From the NCBI GenBank assembly GCA_023419055.1, contig JAEZYO010000688.1, positions 1-51,272 of the forward strand: a stretch of DNA of 51,272 nucleotides, in the 5' to 3' direction. Position 1 is the stretch's first letter. Every line of letters begins with the position of its first letter. A model generated the notes under the pieces. The model saw only the letters and a program-made list of their open reading frames with translations, did no database searches and was not told the DNA's origin. The DNA comes from Pseudomonadota bacterium. GTDB taxonomy: Bacteria; Myxococcota; Polyangia; Polyangiales; Polyangiaceae. The position numbers were made by a program, and so were the translations under genes. Of this stretch, positions 25,375 to 34,347 are shown one piece after another.

Positions 25375-28221
25375 GAGCTTCAGCGCCTGAAGGCGGGCGT
25401 TCGAGGGGTCGAGCTCCTTGGCCTTGCGCGCCGCAGCCCGGGCCTTGTCGCGCTTGCCGGCGCCGAGCAAGAGCTCCGCGTAGTACGCGAACGCCTCGGC
25501 CTGCTCGGGGGGCTCGCCGCGACAGAGCGTCGCGGTCTCGGCTTCGAAGAGAGCCTGGACCTTGTCCCCCGCGCCCGCCAGGGCCTGCGCGTAGAGCAGG
25601 TGGGTCTCGAGGCCCATGACGTCCGCGTAGACCGCGCTCGCCCCTGCCTTCGACGCCTCTTCCCACTCTCCTCGCTCGACCAGCATCTGCAAGAGGCGGC
25701 GGTGGATATCCGCGTCGTGCTCGGCGAGCGGGCTCAGGGCGCGCACGAGCTCGAGCTCGCGCTCGGGGCTGCCACCCTGGGCGTTCAGCTCGAGCAAGCC
25801 GTACAGGGGATCGGTCTGGGTGGGGTCGAACTGGCGAGCGGCTTCCAGGCTCTCGCGCAGCGCCACCTGATCTCCGGCGGCCCGCGCGGCCTGGGCGAGC
25901 GACATCTGGACGTCGTAGCCGTCACCGCCGTCCGTGGCGAGCGCTCGGAGCGCCCGCACCGCCTCGCGGGATTTCTTCCCCGCGAAGAGCAGCTTCGCGT
26001 CCAGGTAGCGTGCGTCCTTCTGCTTCGGGTCGAGCTTCTTCGCGTTCTCGAGGGCGTAGCGCGCCTCCTCGATCTCTCCCGCCCGGAGCGCGGCGATGGC
26101 GAGCTTGATCTGCGCTCCGGCGTCCTTGGGGTTCGCCTCGACTCCGTCTCGGGCGGCGCGCAGGTTCGGCGCGCGAGAGAGCGGGACGAACTGCGCGCGG
26201 TAGCGCCCAAAGCGCTGGTCCAGGTCCTTCGCGAAGCGCTGGTCGGCCTGCGCGGTCGTCTCGCCGAGGACCTGCTTGAAGACTTCCTCCGTCGACAGGC
26301 CCCGCCCCCAGGCGCGCAGCATCTCCGAGAGCTTCGGCATGCCGTACTGCTTGCCGAGATCGGTCACGATCTGACTCGACGCGTAGTACGCGGTCGCGAC
26401 GTCGGAGAGCTCTTCGGCGCGCGTGAAGGCGCGGCTCATGCGGCCGAGCGAGGGCAACCTGCCGGCGCGCTGCATGTCGAAGAGATCCGGGTCGTGCTCG
26501 CGCGCCCACTCCGGGCGCTCGATCAGCGTCTCGTACTCGGCGAGGCCCTCGGTGAACCAGCGCGGCACGCGGCTGCGCGACATCTGGATGTGGAAGACGT
26601 GCGCGAGCTCGTGCCAGAGCGTCATCCCGAGGTTGAAGGTCTCGTTCTGCGGGCTCATGGCCGCGAGCGTCTTGCCGAAGCAGACGCCCTGGATCGCCGT
26701 CTCCGGGAGCCCGGTGGTGCGGATCGCGAAGTTCTCGCGCTCGGCGTAGAGCTCGACGCCGATCGGGGTCGTGGGGGTAAAGCCGTAGTGCTCCACCATC
26801 TCCGCCCACGCGGCCTCGAGCCAGCGCGGGACGTAGCGCTCGAGCACCGCCTTGTCGGCGTCGTGGTAGCGGATGGTGAAGCGCGCGCCCGCGACGGACA
26901 CGTAACTCTTGGGGATGACCTTGTCGAACAGGTTCAGCGTGTTGAAGACGCGGACGTTGTAGGGATCGAGCGAGAAAGCTCTCGAGAGCGCGCCCACGCC
27001 GTCTTGCTCGCGGCCGGCGCGGATCAGGTTCACGCCCAGGCTCGCGCTCGCGAGCGCGTCCTCGGGGTCGAGCTTCACCGCCTCCTGCATCATGGCGACG
27101 ATCTCGTCGTAGCGATGCTCCCAGTCGGCGTGCTCGCCCACGATCGCGAAGAAGCGTGAATACTCGGGGTTCAGCGCGAAGACGCGCGCCTTCTCGGCGA
27201 GGAAGCCCGGTGAGTCTTCGGCCAGGAAGCGCACCGCGGCGCGCATGCTGACGAGCGGGAGATCGCGCGGGTTCACCGCGAGGCCGGTCGCGACGTGACG
27301 CTCCGCGACCTCGAGCTCCATGTCGCGGAGCGCGATGCCCGCGAGCACGAAATAGGCTTCCGTGAGGTTCGGGTTGATCGAGAGGGCGCGCCGGGCGAGG
27401 CGCTCGGCCTCGTCGAAGTCGAGCGCCTGGTCGAGCCGCACGTGCGCGAGCCCGACCAGCGCGTCCGGATCGTTCGGCGCCTGCTCGAGGAGCTCGCTCA
27501 GCACCTCTTCGGCGTGACCCGGATCGTATTTGTCCAGGAAGAGCTCGGCGCGCCAGAGCAAGAGCTCGCGGCTCGGCGGCCCCGCTCGTTCCGCGCCGTT
27601 GAACGCGTCGTTGGCGTCGCGAGGGCTCCGGAGCAGGTGCGCGGCGCGCCCGACCATCGCCATCCCCGCCGCGTCTTCGTCGCGGATGCGATCCTCGTTG
27701 TAGTCCTCGATCAGCGTCATCAAGGGCGCCGTCGCTTCCTTGCGGCGGCCGCTCTCGATCAAAATCTCGCCGAGCAGGAGCCGCACCGCGCGCGCCTCGG
27801 GCGCGCCTTCGCGCGCCTTGAGCACGGCCTCTGCTCGATCGAGCGCGCCGCGGCGCCGGAGCGACTGGGCTTGAAGGAGGGTGGCCCGGAGCCCGAGCGC
27901 CGGATCGTGCTCGGAGGCCGCCTTGGCAGTGGTCTCGGCGCCTTCGTAGCGACCGGTCGCGAGCAACACTTCGGCGAGCAAGAGCTCGGCCGCGCCGCGC
28001 TGCCCCGCCGCGATCGCCGCGCGAAGCTTGGTCTCGGCCTCCGAATAGCGACTCAGGCGGAGCGCGTGCTCGCCGAGCGCTACCTGGCGTTCCGGCGCGA
28101 CCTTCTCGGTCGCTTTTTCGCTCGTGGCGGGCGGTCGGGTGGGGGGAGCGGCGCTCCCGGCGCAGCCCTCGAGCAGAAGGAGGCCGGCGAGCGCGTGTGC
28201 CGCGATGCTCCGGCGCTTCAC
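25372..28221 (-). CDS. TPR lipoprotein with a gluzincin-type HExxH peptidase domain
   Basis: A 949-residue predicted lipoprotein (hydrophobic AALLLLEGC-like signal, lipobox LEGC). Residues 45-430 are tandem TPR-like helical pairs (for example PNDPDALVGLAHVRLDQAL). Residues about 450-640 hold a metallopeptidase-like domain: WHELAHVFHIQ near 536-546 gives the HExxH zinc site, followed by WFTEGLAEYE, where the Glu is the expected third ligand, the gluzincin arrangement. Residues 690-949 are further TPRs. The layout resembles exported TPR-peptidase proteins of myxobacteria. The GTG start overlaps the upstream SAM-hydrolase stop (GTGA), so the genes are coupled. Substrate unknown. Confidence 0.8.
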   Translation of the reverse strand: MKRRSIAAHALAGLLLLEGCAGSAAPPTRPPATSEKATEKVAPERQVALGEHALRLSRYSEAETKLRAAIAAGQRGAAELLLAEVLLATGRYEGAETTAKAASEHDPALGLRATLLQAQSLRRRGALDRAEAVLKAREGAPEARAVRLLLGEILIESGRRKEATAPLMTLIEDYNEDRIRDEDAAGMAMVGRAAHLLRSPRDANDAFNGAERAGPPSRELLLWRAELFLDKYDPGHAEEVLSELLEQAPNDPDALVGLAHVRLDQALDFDEAERLARRALSINPNLTEAYFVLAGIALRDMELEVAERHVATGLAVNPRDLPLVSMRAAVRFLAEDSPGFLAEKARVFALNPEYSRFFAIVGEHADWEHRYDEIVAMMQEAVKLDPEDALASASLGVNLIRAGREQDGVGALSRAFSLDPYNVRVFNTLNLFDKVIPKSYVSVAGARFTIRYHDADKAVLERYVPRWLEAAWAEMVEHYGFTPTTPIGVELYAERENFAIRTTGLPETAIQGVCFGKTLAAMSPQNETFNLGMTLWHELAHVFHIQMSRSRVPRWFTEGLAEYETLIERPEWAREHDPDLFDMQRAGRLPSLGRMSRAFTRAEELSDVATAYYASSQIVTDLGKQYGMPKLSEMLRAWGRGLSTEEVFKQVLGETTAQADQRFAKDLDQRFGRYRAQFVPLSRAPNLRAARDGVEANPKDAGAQIKLAIAALRAGEIEEARYALENAKKLDPKQKDARYLDAKLLFAGKKSREAVRALRALATDGGDGYDVQMSLAQAARAAGDQVALRESLEAARQFDPTQTDPLYGLLELNAQGGSPERELELVRALSPLAEHDADIHRRLLQMLVERGEWEEASKAGASAVYADVMGLETHLLYAQALAGAGDKVQALFEAETATLCRGEPPEQAEAFAYYAELLLGAGKRDKARAAARKAKELDPSNARLQALKL

Positions 28222-29024
28222 GCGAGCGGGCCCTCCAGGATCACGCGGGCGCCGGCGGTCGCGCCGAGGCGCTCGCGCGCGTTCCCGTTGCGCACGCCGA
28301 CTTCGAGTTGCCCGAAGGAGCCCGTGTAGCCGATGGCTTCTTCGAGAGCGGCGTCGGAGTAGGTGGCGCCGCAGCGCACGCGCCGGCCGGCGACCTCGAG
28401 AGTGAAGGCGGCGTCGAGCTCGACGCCTGGTTCGATGTTGCAGATCAAGTTGCCGAAGTGATCCACGGTGATGACCCGACCTTCGAATCTTACGCGACCG
28501 TCCGCTCGACGCTCGGCCGGTGCCATGCAGAGCGCCGGCGTGGCCGGAGTGGGCGTGTGCTCGGGGCCCACGTCCTCGAACGCGAGCGAGCCCGCGCTCA
28601 GGCGACCTGCGACGGGGGCGAACAAATCCCGGCCGTGAAAGGTCCGGCTGGTGGGCATTATCTTCAATCTTTCCGCGTCGATACGGCGCACCTGCGCGGG
28701 GCCCAATCGCTCCCGCACCAGGTCGAAGAGGCCGTTGTCCGGGCCCACGAACCAGCGTGCGGAAGCTTCCACCACGACGGCGGCGCGGGAGCTCCCGACG
28801 CCGGGATCCACGACCGCGAGAGCGACGGTGCCAGGGGGGAAATAGGGAGCCGAGACAGCGCTCCAGAAGGCCGCGGCGGCGACGTCTTGCGCGGGAAGAT
28901 CGTGCGACAGGTCGATCAAGCGCGCGCTCGGGCACTCGCTCAAGAGCGCCCCCTTCATCACGCCGACGAACGGCTCCGTGACGCCGAAATCGGTCAGCAG
29001 CGTCACGATGCCGGAAGGCTTCAC
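28218..29024 (-). CDS. S-adenosyl-L-methionine hydrolase (adenosine-forming), DUF62 family
   Basis: Member of the DUF62/SAM hydroxide adenosyltransferase family, which splits SAM to adenosine and methionine and is related to fluorinases and chlorinases. The 268 residues carry IVTLLTDFG (substrate Asp), IDLSHDLPAQDV, VVDPGVGSSR and FVGPDNGLF in the N-terminal domain, and VDHFGNLICNI in the C-terminal domain. The GTG at 29024 was chosen: GAGGA lies at the right distance upstream and the protein begins right at the conserved strand. The longer frame to 29216 runs through the upstream gene. Start and stop both overlap neighbours by 4 bp. Confidence 0.9.
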   Translation of the reverse strand: MKPSGIVTLLTDFGVTEPFVGVMKGALLSECPSARLIDLSHDLPAQDVAAAAFWSAVSAPYFPPGTVALAVVDPGVGSSRAAVVVEASARWFVGPDNGLFDLVRERLGPAQVRRIDAERLKIMPTSRTFHGRDLFAPVAGRLSAGSLAFEDVGPEHTPTPATPALCMAPAERRADGRVRFEGRVITVDHFGNLICNIEPGVELDAAFTLEVAGRRVRCGATYSDAALEEAIGYTGSFGQLEVGVRNGNARERLGATAGARVILEGPLA

Positions 29025-29314
29025 GATCGTTCCTCGGGGCCGGGGCGCCAGCGCGTGACACGGCGCGGCCAGTCGGCTTCCGAGAGCTTCGATCGAACCG
29101 CACCACGCAGCAGGGTCTGTGCGAGAGCGACGAGCCAGGCGGGCGGCGAGCTCTGTCCCGACCATGTCGGTCCTTCGACTCCGCCGCCGCACTTGGCCTT
29201 GGCGGTGCCGCTCCACTCGCCGTCGCGTTGGGCGAGGCTGACCGCGTATTCGGCGTCTTCGTCGCCGCCGTGGGTGAGCCGCAGCTCGACCCGCCCTCCG
29301 AATTCTGGTCGCAT
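29021..29314 (-). CDS. Small protein of unknown function (97 aa)
   Basis: A short protein with no family I recognise. The first half is beta-strand-like and charged (MRPEFGGRVELRLTHGGDEDAEYAVSL cut here to its pattern: alternating hydrophobic and acidic residues), and the second half contains PPAWLVALAQTLLRGA and a basic end, WPRRVTRWRPG. No signal or membrane segment. It starts with ATG two bases after the upstream gene ends and its stop overlaps the GTG of the SAM-hydrolase gene (GTGA), which is the main evidence that it is real. It probably works with its neighbours. Confidence 0.6.
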   Translation of the reverse strand: MRPEFGGRVELRLTHGGDEDAEYAVSLAQRDGEWSGTAKAKCGGGVEGPTWSGQSSPPAWLVALAQTLLRGAVRSKLSEADWPRRVTRWRPGPEERS

Positions 29315-29316
29315 CG

Positions 29317-31128
29317 TTACTGCTTCTTGAAGAGCCGCCCGAGCACGCCCGACGGCTTGCTCGGCTTGTTGGGTTTGACGCTCCTGGCCGTCGGAGGACG
29401 GCTCGAGTAGCGGCCGGGCGGGTCGCTCTTGCCCTTGCTCGCGCCGCGCCGCATCTCGAACAGGCGAATCTCTCGTTGCGCGTCCACGTGCTTCGGATCG
29501 CGCTCGAGGATGAAACGGAAGTCCTGAAGAGCGCGCCCGTCCTTGCCGAGACGCTTCAAGAGCTGGCCTCGGTACCAGCGCACGCGGAGGTTGTTCTCTT
29601 CCATGTCCGCGGCCTTGTCGAGCTTGACCAGCAGGAGCCCGAGCTCGGCGTTCGGCTTCATGCTCTGGATCCAGCTCAGGAGCGCGATGTAGTCGGCCTG
29701 ATCGGGATCGCCCTCGGCGGCAAGCTTCGCCTCTTGCTCCGCGGCCTCGAGGTTTTGCCGCTTCAAGAGCACGAGCGCCTTCTGATACGCGGTCGCGGCG
29801 CGGAGCACGCGCTGGACCTGCTCCTGATCTTCGCCCGTTTCGGCGCCGATCTGGATGCGCTCGTCGTACTCACGCCGCTTGCGGCTGTCGGCGAGGATCT
29901 GATGCGCCTCGCTGAGCCGCGCGAAAACGCGCGACGCGAGCTCGCGCATGTCCGCGAGGTCGGGCCCGAGCCGGTCCGGGTGGAGCGTCTTCGCGAGCTG
30001 GAAGAACGCGCTCTGGATCGCGGTGCTCGGGGCATCCTGCGGCACGCCCAAGATCTCGTAGTAGGAGGCGTTCGCGTCCTCGGCGCGACGCTTGATGTCG
30101 GCCCGGAGCGTCTCGATCTCCGGCGAGCTCGTGAGCTTGGGGCGCGGTATGGGCGGGACTTGAGAGCCCCGATCGGGGGACGCGGCGGGGGCAGGCGTGA
30201 TCGCCCGGGGAGGAGCGGCGTGCGCCGGAGTGGCGTGCGCCGGAGTGGCGCGCGGCGGCGTTGCTCGAGCGGGGCTCGGGGAGACCGAGCGCTGGGGCGG
30301 CGGGGACGGCGAGCGGCTCGGCGCCGCGGGGCGTACGCTGGTGAGCGGCAACGGGCCCGGCGGGGGCGTGGTCTGAGCGCCGATCGGAGGCGCGGTACCC
30401 GGCAAATCCAGGTGGCGAAGCATGCACCACATGTAAAGCAGGCGATGCAACGTGCTTTCCGGGACGAGCGCTCTGCCAGCAAGCTCGAGCCAGGGCTGTG
30501 GCTTGGCGCGCAAGACGTCCACCACCGCTTGAACCCGCGGCTCGAACCCGAACTTCGCGATGGGCGCGGCGACGTGCAGACGAACCGAGCCCTCGCCCAG
30601 GCGATTCACCACCTCGAGCGCGCGCCGTTCGTCCGCCGCGTCCCTGAACAACCGCCAGATCAGCGGCAGCGGATTGGGCTTGAGCGCGATGGGCTCGAGC
30701 CGCTCGAGGTAGTTGATGCCGTCGTAGTAGCCGAAGGCGCTCTCTCCCGGCCGCGAGTGCAAAAAGAGCAGGGTCTGAGCCATTTGCTCGACGAGAGCCT
30801 GGCCGAGCACCTCCGCCGTAATCGTGCCGCTCTCGACCAGGGCCGCGCCGAGCAGCTTGCGCTCGGCCCGAGCGCGAACCAGGGCCGGCTCGACCGCGCT
30901 CGGGGCGAGGACACCGAGGCGAACCAGGAGGTCGCCCAGTCGGATCACGGGTTCCGCGCTGTGGACGATGGTGGGCGTGCCGCCTGTGAAATAGATCGCG
31001 TGCCGGCGCTGCCCCGGCTCCTCGATGACCAGCGTCCCCTCGAGGCGGTGGTCGAGCGCATACACGAGCAGGTGCGAGAGCGGAGTCTCGGCAAGCGTGC
31101 CCTGGGCGCTGGGGGCGACCACCGTCAT
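29317..31128 (-). CDS. PATAN (DUF4388)-DnaJ domain protein with helical repeats
   Basis: A 603-residue cytoplasmic protein. Residues 8-120 form a DUF4388/PATAN domain (GTLAETPLSHLLVYALDH, RRHAIYFTGGTP). Residues 250-330 are a Pro/Ala/Ser linker containing a 15-bp in-frame tandem duplication (ATPAH twice). Residues about 355-420 are a J domain: YYEILGVPQDAP, then LHPDR with the intact HPD that stimulates Hsp70, then SEAHQILADSRKRREYD. Residues 430-560 are TPR-like helices. J domains fused to PATAN and TPR are typical of myxobacterial regulators. The downstream small gene starts two bases after its stop. No dnaK is in view. Confidence 0.85.
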   Translation of the reverse strand: MTVVAPSAQGTLAETPLSHLLVYALDHRLEGTLVIEEPGQRRHAIYFTGGTPTIVHSAEPVIRLGDLLVRLGVLAPSAVEPALVRARAERKLLGAALVESGTITAEVLGQALVEQMAQTLLFLHSRPGESAFGYYDGINYLERLEPIALKPNPLPLIWRLFRDAADERRALEVVNRLGEGSVRLHVAAPIAKFGFEPRVQAVVDVLRAKPQPWLELAGRALVPESTLHRLLYMWCMLRHLDLPGTAPPIGAQTTPPPGPLPLTSVRPAAPSRSPSPPPQRSVSPSPARATPPRATPAHATPAHAAPPRAITPAPAASPDRGSQVPPIPRPKLTSSPEIETLRADIKRRAEDANASYYEILGVPQDAPSTAIQSAFFQLAKTLHPDRLGPDLADMRELASRVFARLSEAHQILADSRKRREYDERIQIGAETGEDQEQVQRVLRAATAYQKALVLLKRQNLEAAEQEAKLAAEGDPDQADYIALLSWIQSMKPNAELGLLLVKLDKAADMEENNLRVRWYRGQLLKRLGKDGRALQDFRFILERDPKHVDAQREIRLFEMRRGASKGKSDPPGRYSSRPPTARSVKPNKPSKPSGVLGRLFKKQ

Positions 31129-31242
31129 ATCCTCGGGCGGAGGCTACCATCACCCAGCCTGCCGCTCACGGCCTTTGGCGCGCGTGCAGGCCCCGAACCA
31201 GCTCCGTGGCGTTTCGCGCCAGCTTTGGCTAGCGTCAGCCGT

Positions 31243-32619
31243 ATGGCCCGGGGCACGATCCTGGTCGTCGACGACGAACCGTCGATTCTCAATACGCTGA
31301 AAAAGGCGCTCACTCTCGAGGATTACTCGGTGGATGTGGCTGGCGGCGTGGGGCTCGCTGTCGAGCGCATCGGCAAGAAGAGCTACGACGTCGTCTTACT
31401 CGACGTGGCGTTGCCGGACGGGGACGGCGTGGAGCTCCTCGGGAAGTTGAAGGCCAGCGGGAACGACGCTCAAATCATCATGATGAGTGGGCACGCGACC
31501 GTCGATTTGGCAGTGCGGGCGACGAAACTCGGCGCGCTGGATTTTCTGGAAAAGCCGCTGTCGACGGACCGGCTGCTCGTGATGCTCGAGAACACCTTCC
31601 GCCTGCTTCGCGCGGAGGCGGAAGCGGAAGAGCTGAAGGCCGAGGCTGGTCATTTTTCCGAGCTCGTCGGGGGAAGCCGCGCGATGGCCGAGCTTCGGGA
31701 GCAGGTGACGCGCGCCGCACGGTCGAGCGCGAGCGTCCTCGTTACCGGGGAGCGCGGCACGGGCAAGGAGCTCGTCGCGCGGGCGATTCACCGGGCGTCT
31801 CCGCGCGCCAAGGGGCCGCTCGAGCGGCTGAACTGCGCGGCGGTGCCCGCCGAGCTCATCGAGAGCGAGCTCTTCGGGCACGAGGCTGGAGCGTTTACCG
31901 GCGCGACGAAGCAGCGCCGCGGCAAGTTCGAGCGGGCGCACGGCGGTACGCTCTTTCTCGACGAGGTCGGGGACATGCCGCTGCCGATGCAGGCGAAACT
32001 TTTGCGCGTCTTGCAGGAGCGCGAGATCGAGCGCGTGGGCGGCAACGAGACCTTGCGCGTCGACGTGCGCGTGGTCGCGGCGACCAACAAGGACCTGCGC
32101 GCGGCCTGCGAGAAGAACGAGTTCCGCGCGGACCTCTACGATCGCCTGAACGTGCTGCCGCTCGAGCTGCCGCCGCTGCGTAGTCGACGCGACGACATCC
32201 CCCTCCTCGCGGCGGCGTTCCTCGACACCGCGCGCCGCGACAATCATCGCCCGGAAGTCACTCTGGGCAAGGACGCGCTCGAGGCGCTCGGTCGGCATCC
32301 GTTCCCCGGCAACGTGCGAGAGCTTCGGAACTTGATCGAGCGGCTCGTGATCTTGAACCCCGACGCTCTCGTGACCGGGAGCGACGTCGAGCGCGCGATA
32401 GGCCTCGGATCCGCCGTCGCCGCGCAGGGCTTGTATCGGCCGGGCGTGCCCTTCCGCGTGCTCTCGGAGGAGGCGGAGCGCACGATCATCGAAGAGGCGC
32501 TCGCCCACCACGGTAGCCAGATGACCGCCACGGCGCGCGCCCTCGGGCTCGAGCGCAGCCACCTCTACAAGAAGGCCCGCGCCCTTGGCTTGCGCGGCGA
32601 CAAGGACGACGACGCCTAG
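31243..32619 (+). CDS. NtrC-family sigma-54-dependent response regulator
   Basis: A 458-residue activator. Residues 5-118 are a receiver (TILVVDDEPS, acceptor Asp54 in LLDVALPDGDG, Lys in LEKPLS). Residues about 145-375 are the AAA+ domain: Walker A GERGTGKE, the sigma-54-contacting GAFTGA loop, TLFLDEVGDMP, and the R-finger region. Residues 410-455 are a Fis-type HTH (QMTATARALGLERSHLYKKAR). All parts needed for activation are present. No histidine kinase lies in the window, so its partner is elsewhere. ATG at 31243 is supported by the receiver start; the longer frame from 29476 is the shadow of the PATAN-DnaJ gene. It overlaps the next, convergent gene by its stop codon. Confidence 0.95.
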   Translation: MARGTILVVDDEPSILNTLKKALTLEDYSVDVAGGVGLAVERIGKKSYDVVLLDVALPDGDGVELLGKLKASGNDAQIIMMSGHATVDLAVRATKLGALDFLEKPLSTDRLLVMLENTFRLLRAEAEAEELKAEAGHFSELVGGSRAMAELREQVTRAARSSASVLVTGERGTGKELVARAIHRASPRAKGPLERLNCAAVPAELIESELFGHEAGAFTGATKQRRGKFERAHGGTLFLDEVGDMPLPMQAKLLRVLQEREIERVGGNETLRVDVRVVAATNKDLRAACEKNEFRADLYDRLNVLPLELPPLRSRRDDIPLLAAAFLDTARRDNHRPEVTLGKDALEALGRHPFPGNVRELRNLIERLVILNPDALVTGSDVERAIGLGSAVAAQGLYRPGVPFRVLSEEAERTIIEEALAHHGSQMTATARALGLERSHLYKKARALGLRGDKDDDA

Positions 32620-33056
32620 CCCCGACGGAGGCGTTGCTTCAAGCGCTCCTGGCTACTGCGTATGCCGAGCAGCGTGGAGAGATCGGCGGGCAGCGCGGGA
32701 CCGAGCGCGACGCTGGTGAGCACCGAGCACAGCGCCAGGGTCGCCGGATCCTCCAACGAGGGTTCGCCGTGGCCCGAGATCTCCCAGACCTCCGCGCAGC
32801 GGCGAGCGAGGCTCGCCATGCCGGCGGCGTGTCCGGCCCTTTCCGCTCGTTCGGCGTCGGCGAGGTCGGCTTCGGTGACCGGCCGAACCCTGACGACGAA
32901 GTCGCCGCTGTAGAGCCCGGGTCGGCTCGCCCGCAAGCGCGCCTCCGAGCTCGTGGCGGCCGCGAGCACCTCGACGTCGATGCCGAAGTGGGTCGTGCCC
33001 GCGCTCACGAGGCGCGGGAGATCGAGCGGATTTTGCGAGAAGATCCGGAGCGTCAC
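32616..33056 (-). CDS. Unknown protein, 146 aa
   Basis: Not recognised. It has an N-terminal beta-strand pattern (LRIFSQNPLDLPRL, FGIDVEVLAAA), a middle with GDFVVRVRPVTEADLADA and a helical Arg-rich end (RSSQERLKQRLRRG). No signal peptide or membrane segment. Coding support: full open frame with codon-position GC pattern like its neighbours, and the next upstream gene on the same strand stops only 22 bases before this frame's neighbour region. It converges with the NtrC gene, sharing four bases at the stops. Confidence 0.5.
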   Translation of the reverse strand: MTLRIFSQNPLDLPRLVSAGTTHFGIDVEVLAAATSSEARLRASRPGLYSGDFVVRVRPVTEADLADAERAERAGHAAGMASLARRCAEVWEISGHGEPSLEDPATLALCSVLTSVALGPALPADLSTLLGIRSSQERLKQRLRRG

Positions 33057-33078
33057 GGCGAGCCGGCGCGCTCCGTGG

Positions 33079-34188
33079 CTAGAACATCGCGCCGAGCTCG
33101 AGCACGATGGACCACTGCTTGTCCTCGCCCGCGAGCGCAGCTTTGTCGTCGTCGTCGTTCTGCGCGTCTTCGGGCGGGATGATCTCCCAGATGAACTCGC
33201 CGCCGACCATCACCATCTCGTAGCGGTAGTTCAGCCCGAACAGCATCCGCTGGCGCTCGAGGCGCACGGCGTCGAACGTGGTGTTGTTGTTGAAGTCGAG
33301 CGCCGAGCCGCCGTTGCAAACCGGCTGCCCCGAGTGATCTTCCTTGCCGGGGGTCGGGTCGTCGTTACCGGGCACGTTCGGCCCGGTGTAGTTGCAATAG
33401 CCGATCGCGTCCGTACCCGGCGTGAGATCGACCAAGCCCGAATCACCGAAGATGAAGAGGTACTGGTAGCCGAGCCACGGGGTGATGACCGACGAGTCCG
33501 CGATGGGGAGCGGCTTCGAGATCTGTGCGTCGATGCCCACGGTGGTGAGCTGGAACTGGGCAGTGCCGGTGATCGTTCGGACGCCACCGCCCACGGCGAC
33601 GTCGGGCAAAATGCCGCCGACGCCCGTGCGGAAGCCTTCGAGCAGGGAGAGCCGTACGTCGGCGCCGCCGGAGAGGATGCTCGTCTTCGGCATGAAGCCG
33701 ACGACGCCCGCGAGCTCGAGGCCGAAGCCGAACCCCTTGCGAAACTTCACCGAGTAGAGCTGCAGCAGCGACTGCGGGCTCGTGTTGCGAACCGAAGCCT
33801 GGTTGCTGTTCGCGTCGCGGGTGCCTTGCGTCCCGTTCTCCCAGTAATCTTCGCTGTCCGAGATCTTCGTGTAAGCAGCCTCGATCGAGAGATGAAACCC
33901 GCCGAACCCGGTGGTGCGCGCGGAGTGCATCGCGGTCGGCGCGAACGCGAAACCGTACTGGTTGATGAGCTTCTTGAACGCGACGTCGTCGGGAACGCAG
34001 AAAGGCTTTCCGCCGGGCCCGGCCTCGAGGGCGGCAAGATCGGAGTCGTTGTACTCGCCCTGTGCCGTGCGACAGTTCGGGTCGACCACGAGCCGTTCGA
34101 TGGCAGGATCCATCGGCTCCGCGGATGCAGCGGACGCGACGAGTAGCCCGAACAACCCTGCGGCGAGTGCTGATAGACGAGGATTCAT
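33079..34188 (-). CDS. Exported beta-barrel-like outer-membrane protein
   Basis: A 369-residue secreted protein: signal peptide MNPRLSALAAGLFGLLVASAASAEP with an ASA-E cleavage site. The mature part has a short loop with two cysteines (DPNCRTAQGEY, KPFCVPDD), then a Gly/Phe-rich series of amphipathic strands (GFGFGLELAGVVGFMPKT, TAQFQLTTVGIDAQI, RMLFGLNYRYEMVMVGGEFIWEI) ending in VLELGAMF, whose final Phe is the typical outer-membrane barrel end. An Asn/Asp-rich loop (about 265-310) contains two more cysteines. Ligand or pore role unknown. Confidence 0.75.
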   Translation of the reverse strand: MNPRLSALAAGLFGLLVASAASAEPMDPAIERLVVDPNCRTAQGEYNDSDLAALEAGPGGKPFCVPDDVAFKKLINQYGFAFAPTAMHSARTTGFGGFHLSIEAAYTKISDSEDYWENGTQGTRDANSNQASVRNTSPQSLLQLYSVKFRKGFGFGLELAGVVGFMPKTSILSGGADVRLSLLEGFRTGVGGILPDVAVGGGVRTITGTAQFQLTTVGIDAQISKPLPIADSSVITPWLGYQYLFIFGDSGLVDLTPGTDAIGYCNYTGPNVPGNDDPTPGKEDHSGQPVCNGGSALDFNNNTTFDAVRLERQRMLFGLNYRYEMVMVGGEFIWEIIPPEDAQNDDDDKAALAGEDKQWSIVLELGAMF

Positions 34189-34221
34189 CGGTCGGGCGAA
34201 GAGTGGGAGTCCGCCGGGGCG

Positions 34222-34251
34222 AGGCTACTTGCCGCGCCCGATCTCCGTCAA
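34222..34251 (-). promoter_or_regulatory. Candidate sigma-70-type promoter of the barrel-protein gene
   Basis: On the minus strand TTGACG (34246-34251) is followed after 18 bases by TAGCCT (34222-34227), about 35 bases upstream of the ATG at 34188. The -35 box matches five of six consensus bases and the -10 box three, so the assignment is tentative. Confidence 0.3.
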
Positions 34252-34347
34252 GCCAACGACAAGACGGGCGAACGCCGTTTCGCGGCAGCACTGATTGGAG
34301 GCGATCTCCCACACGGGCGCCTTTCGCGGCTAAGCTCCGCGCCCCGC

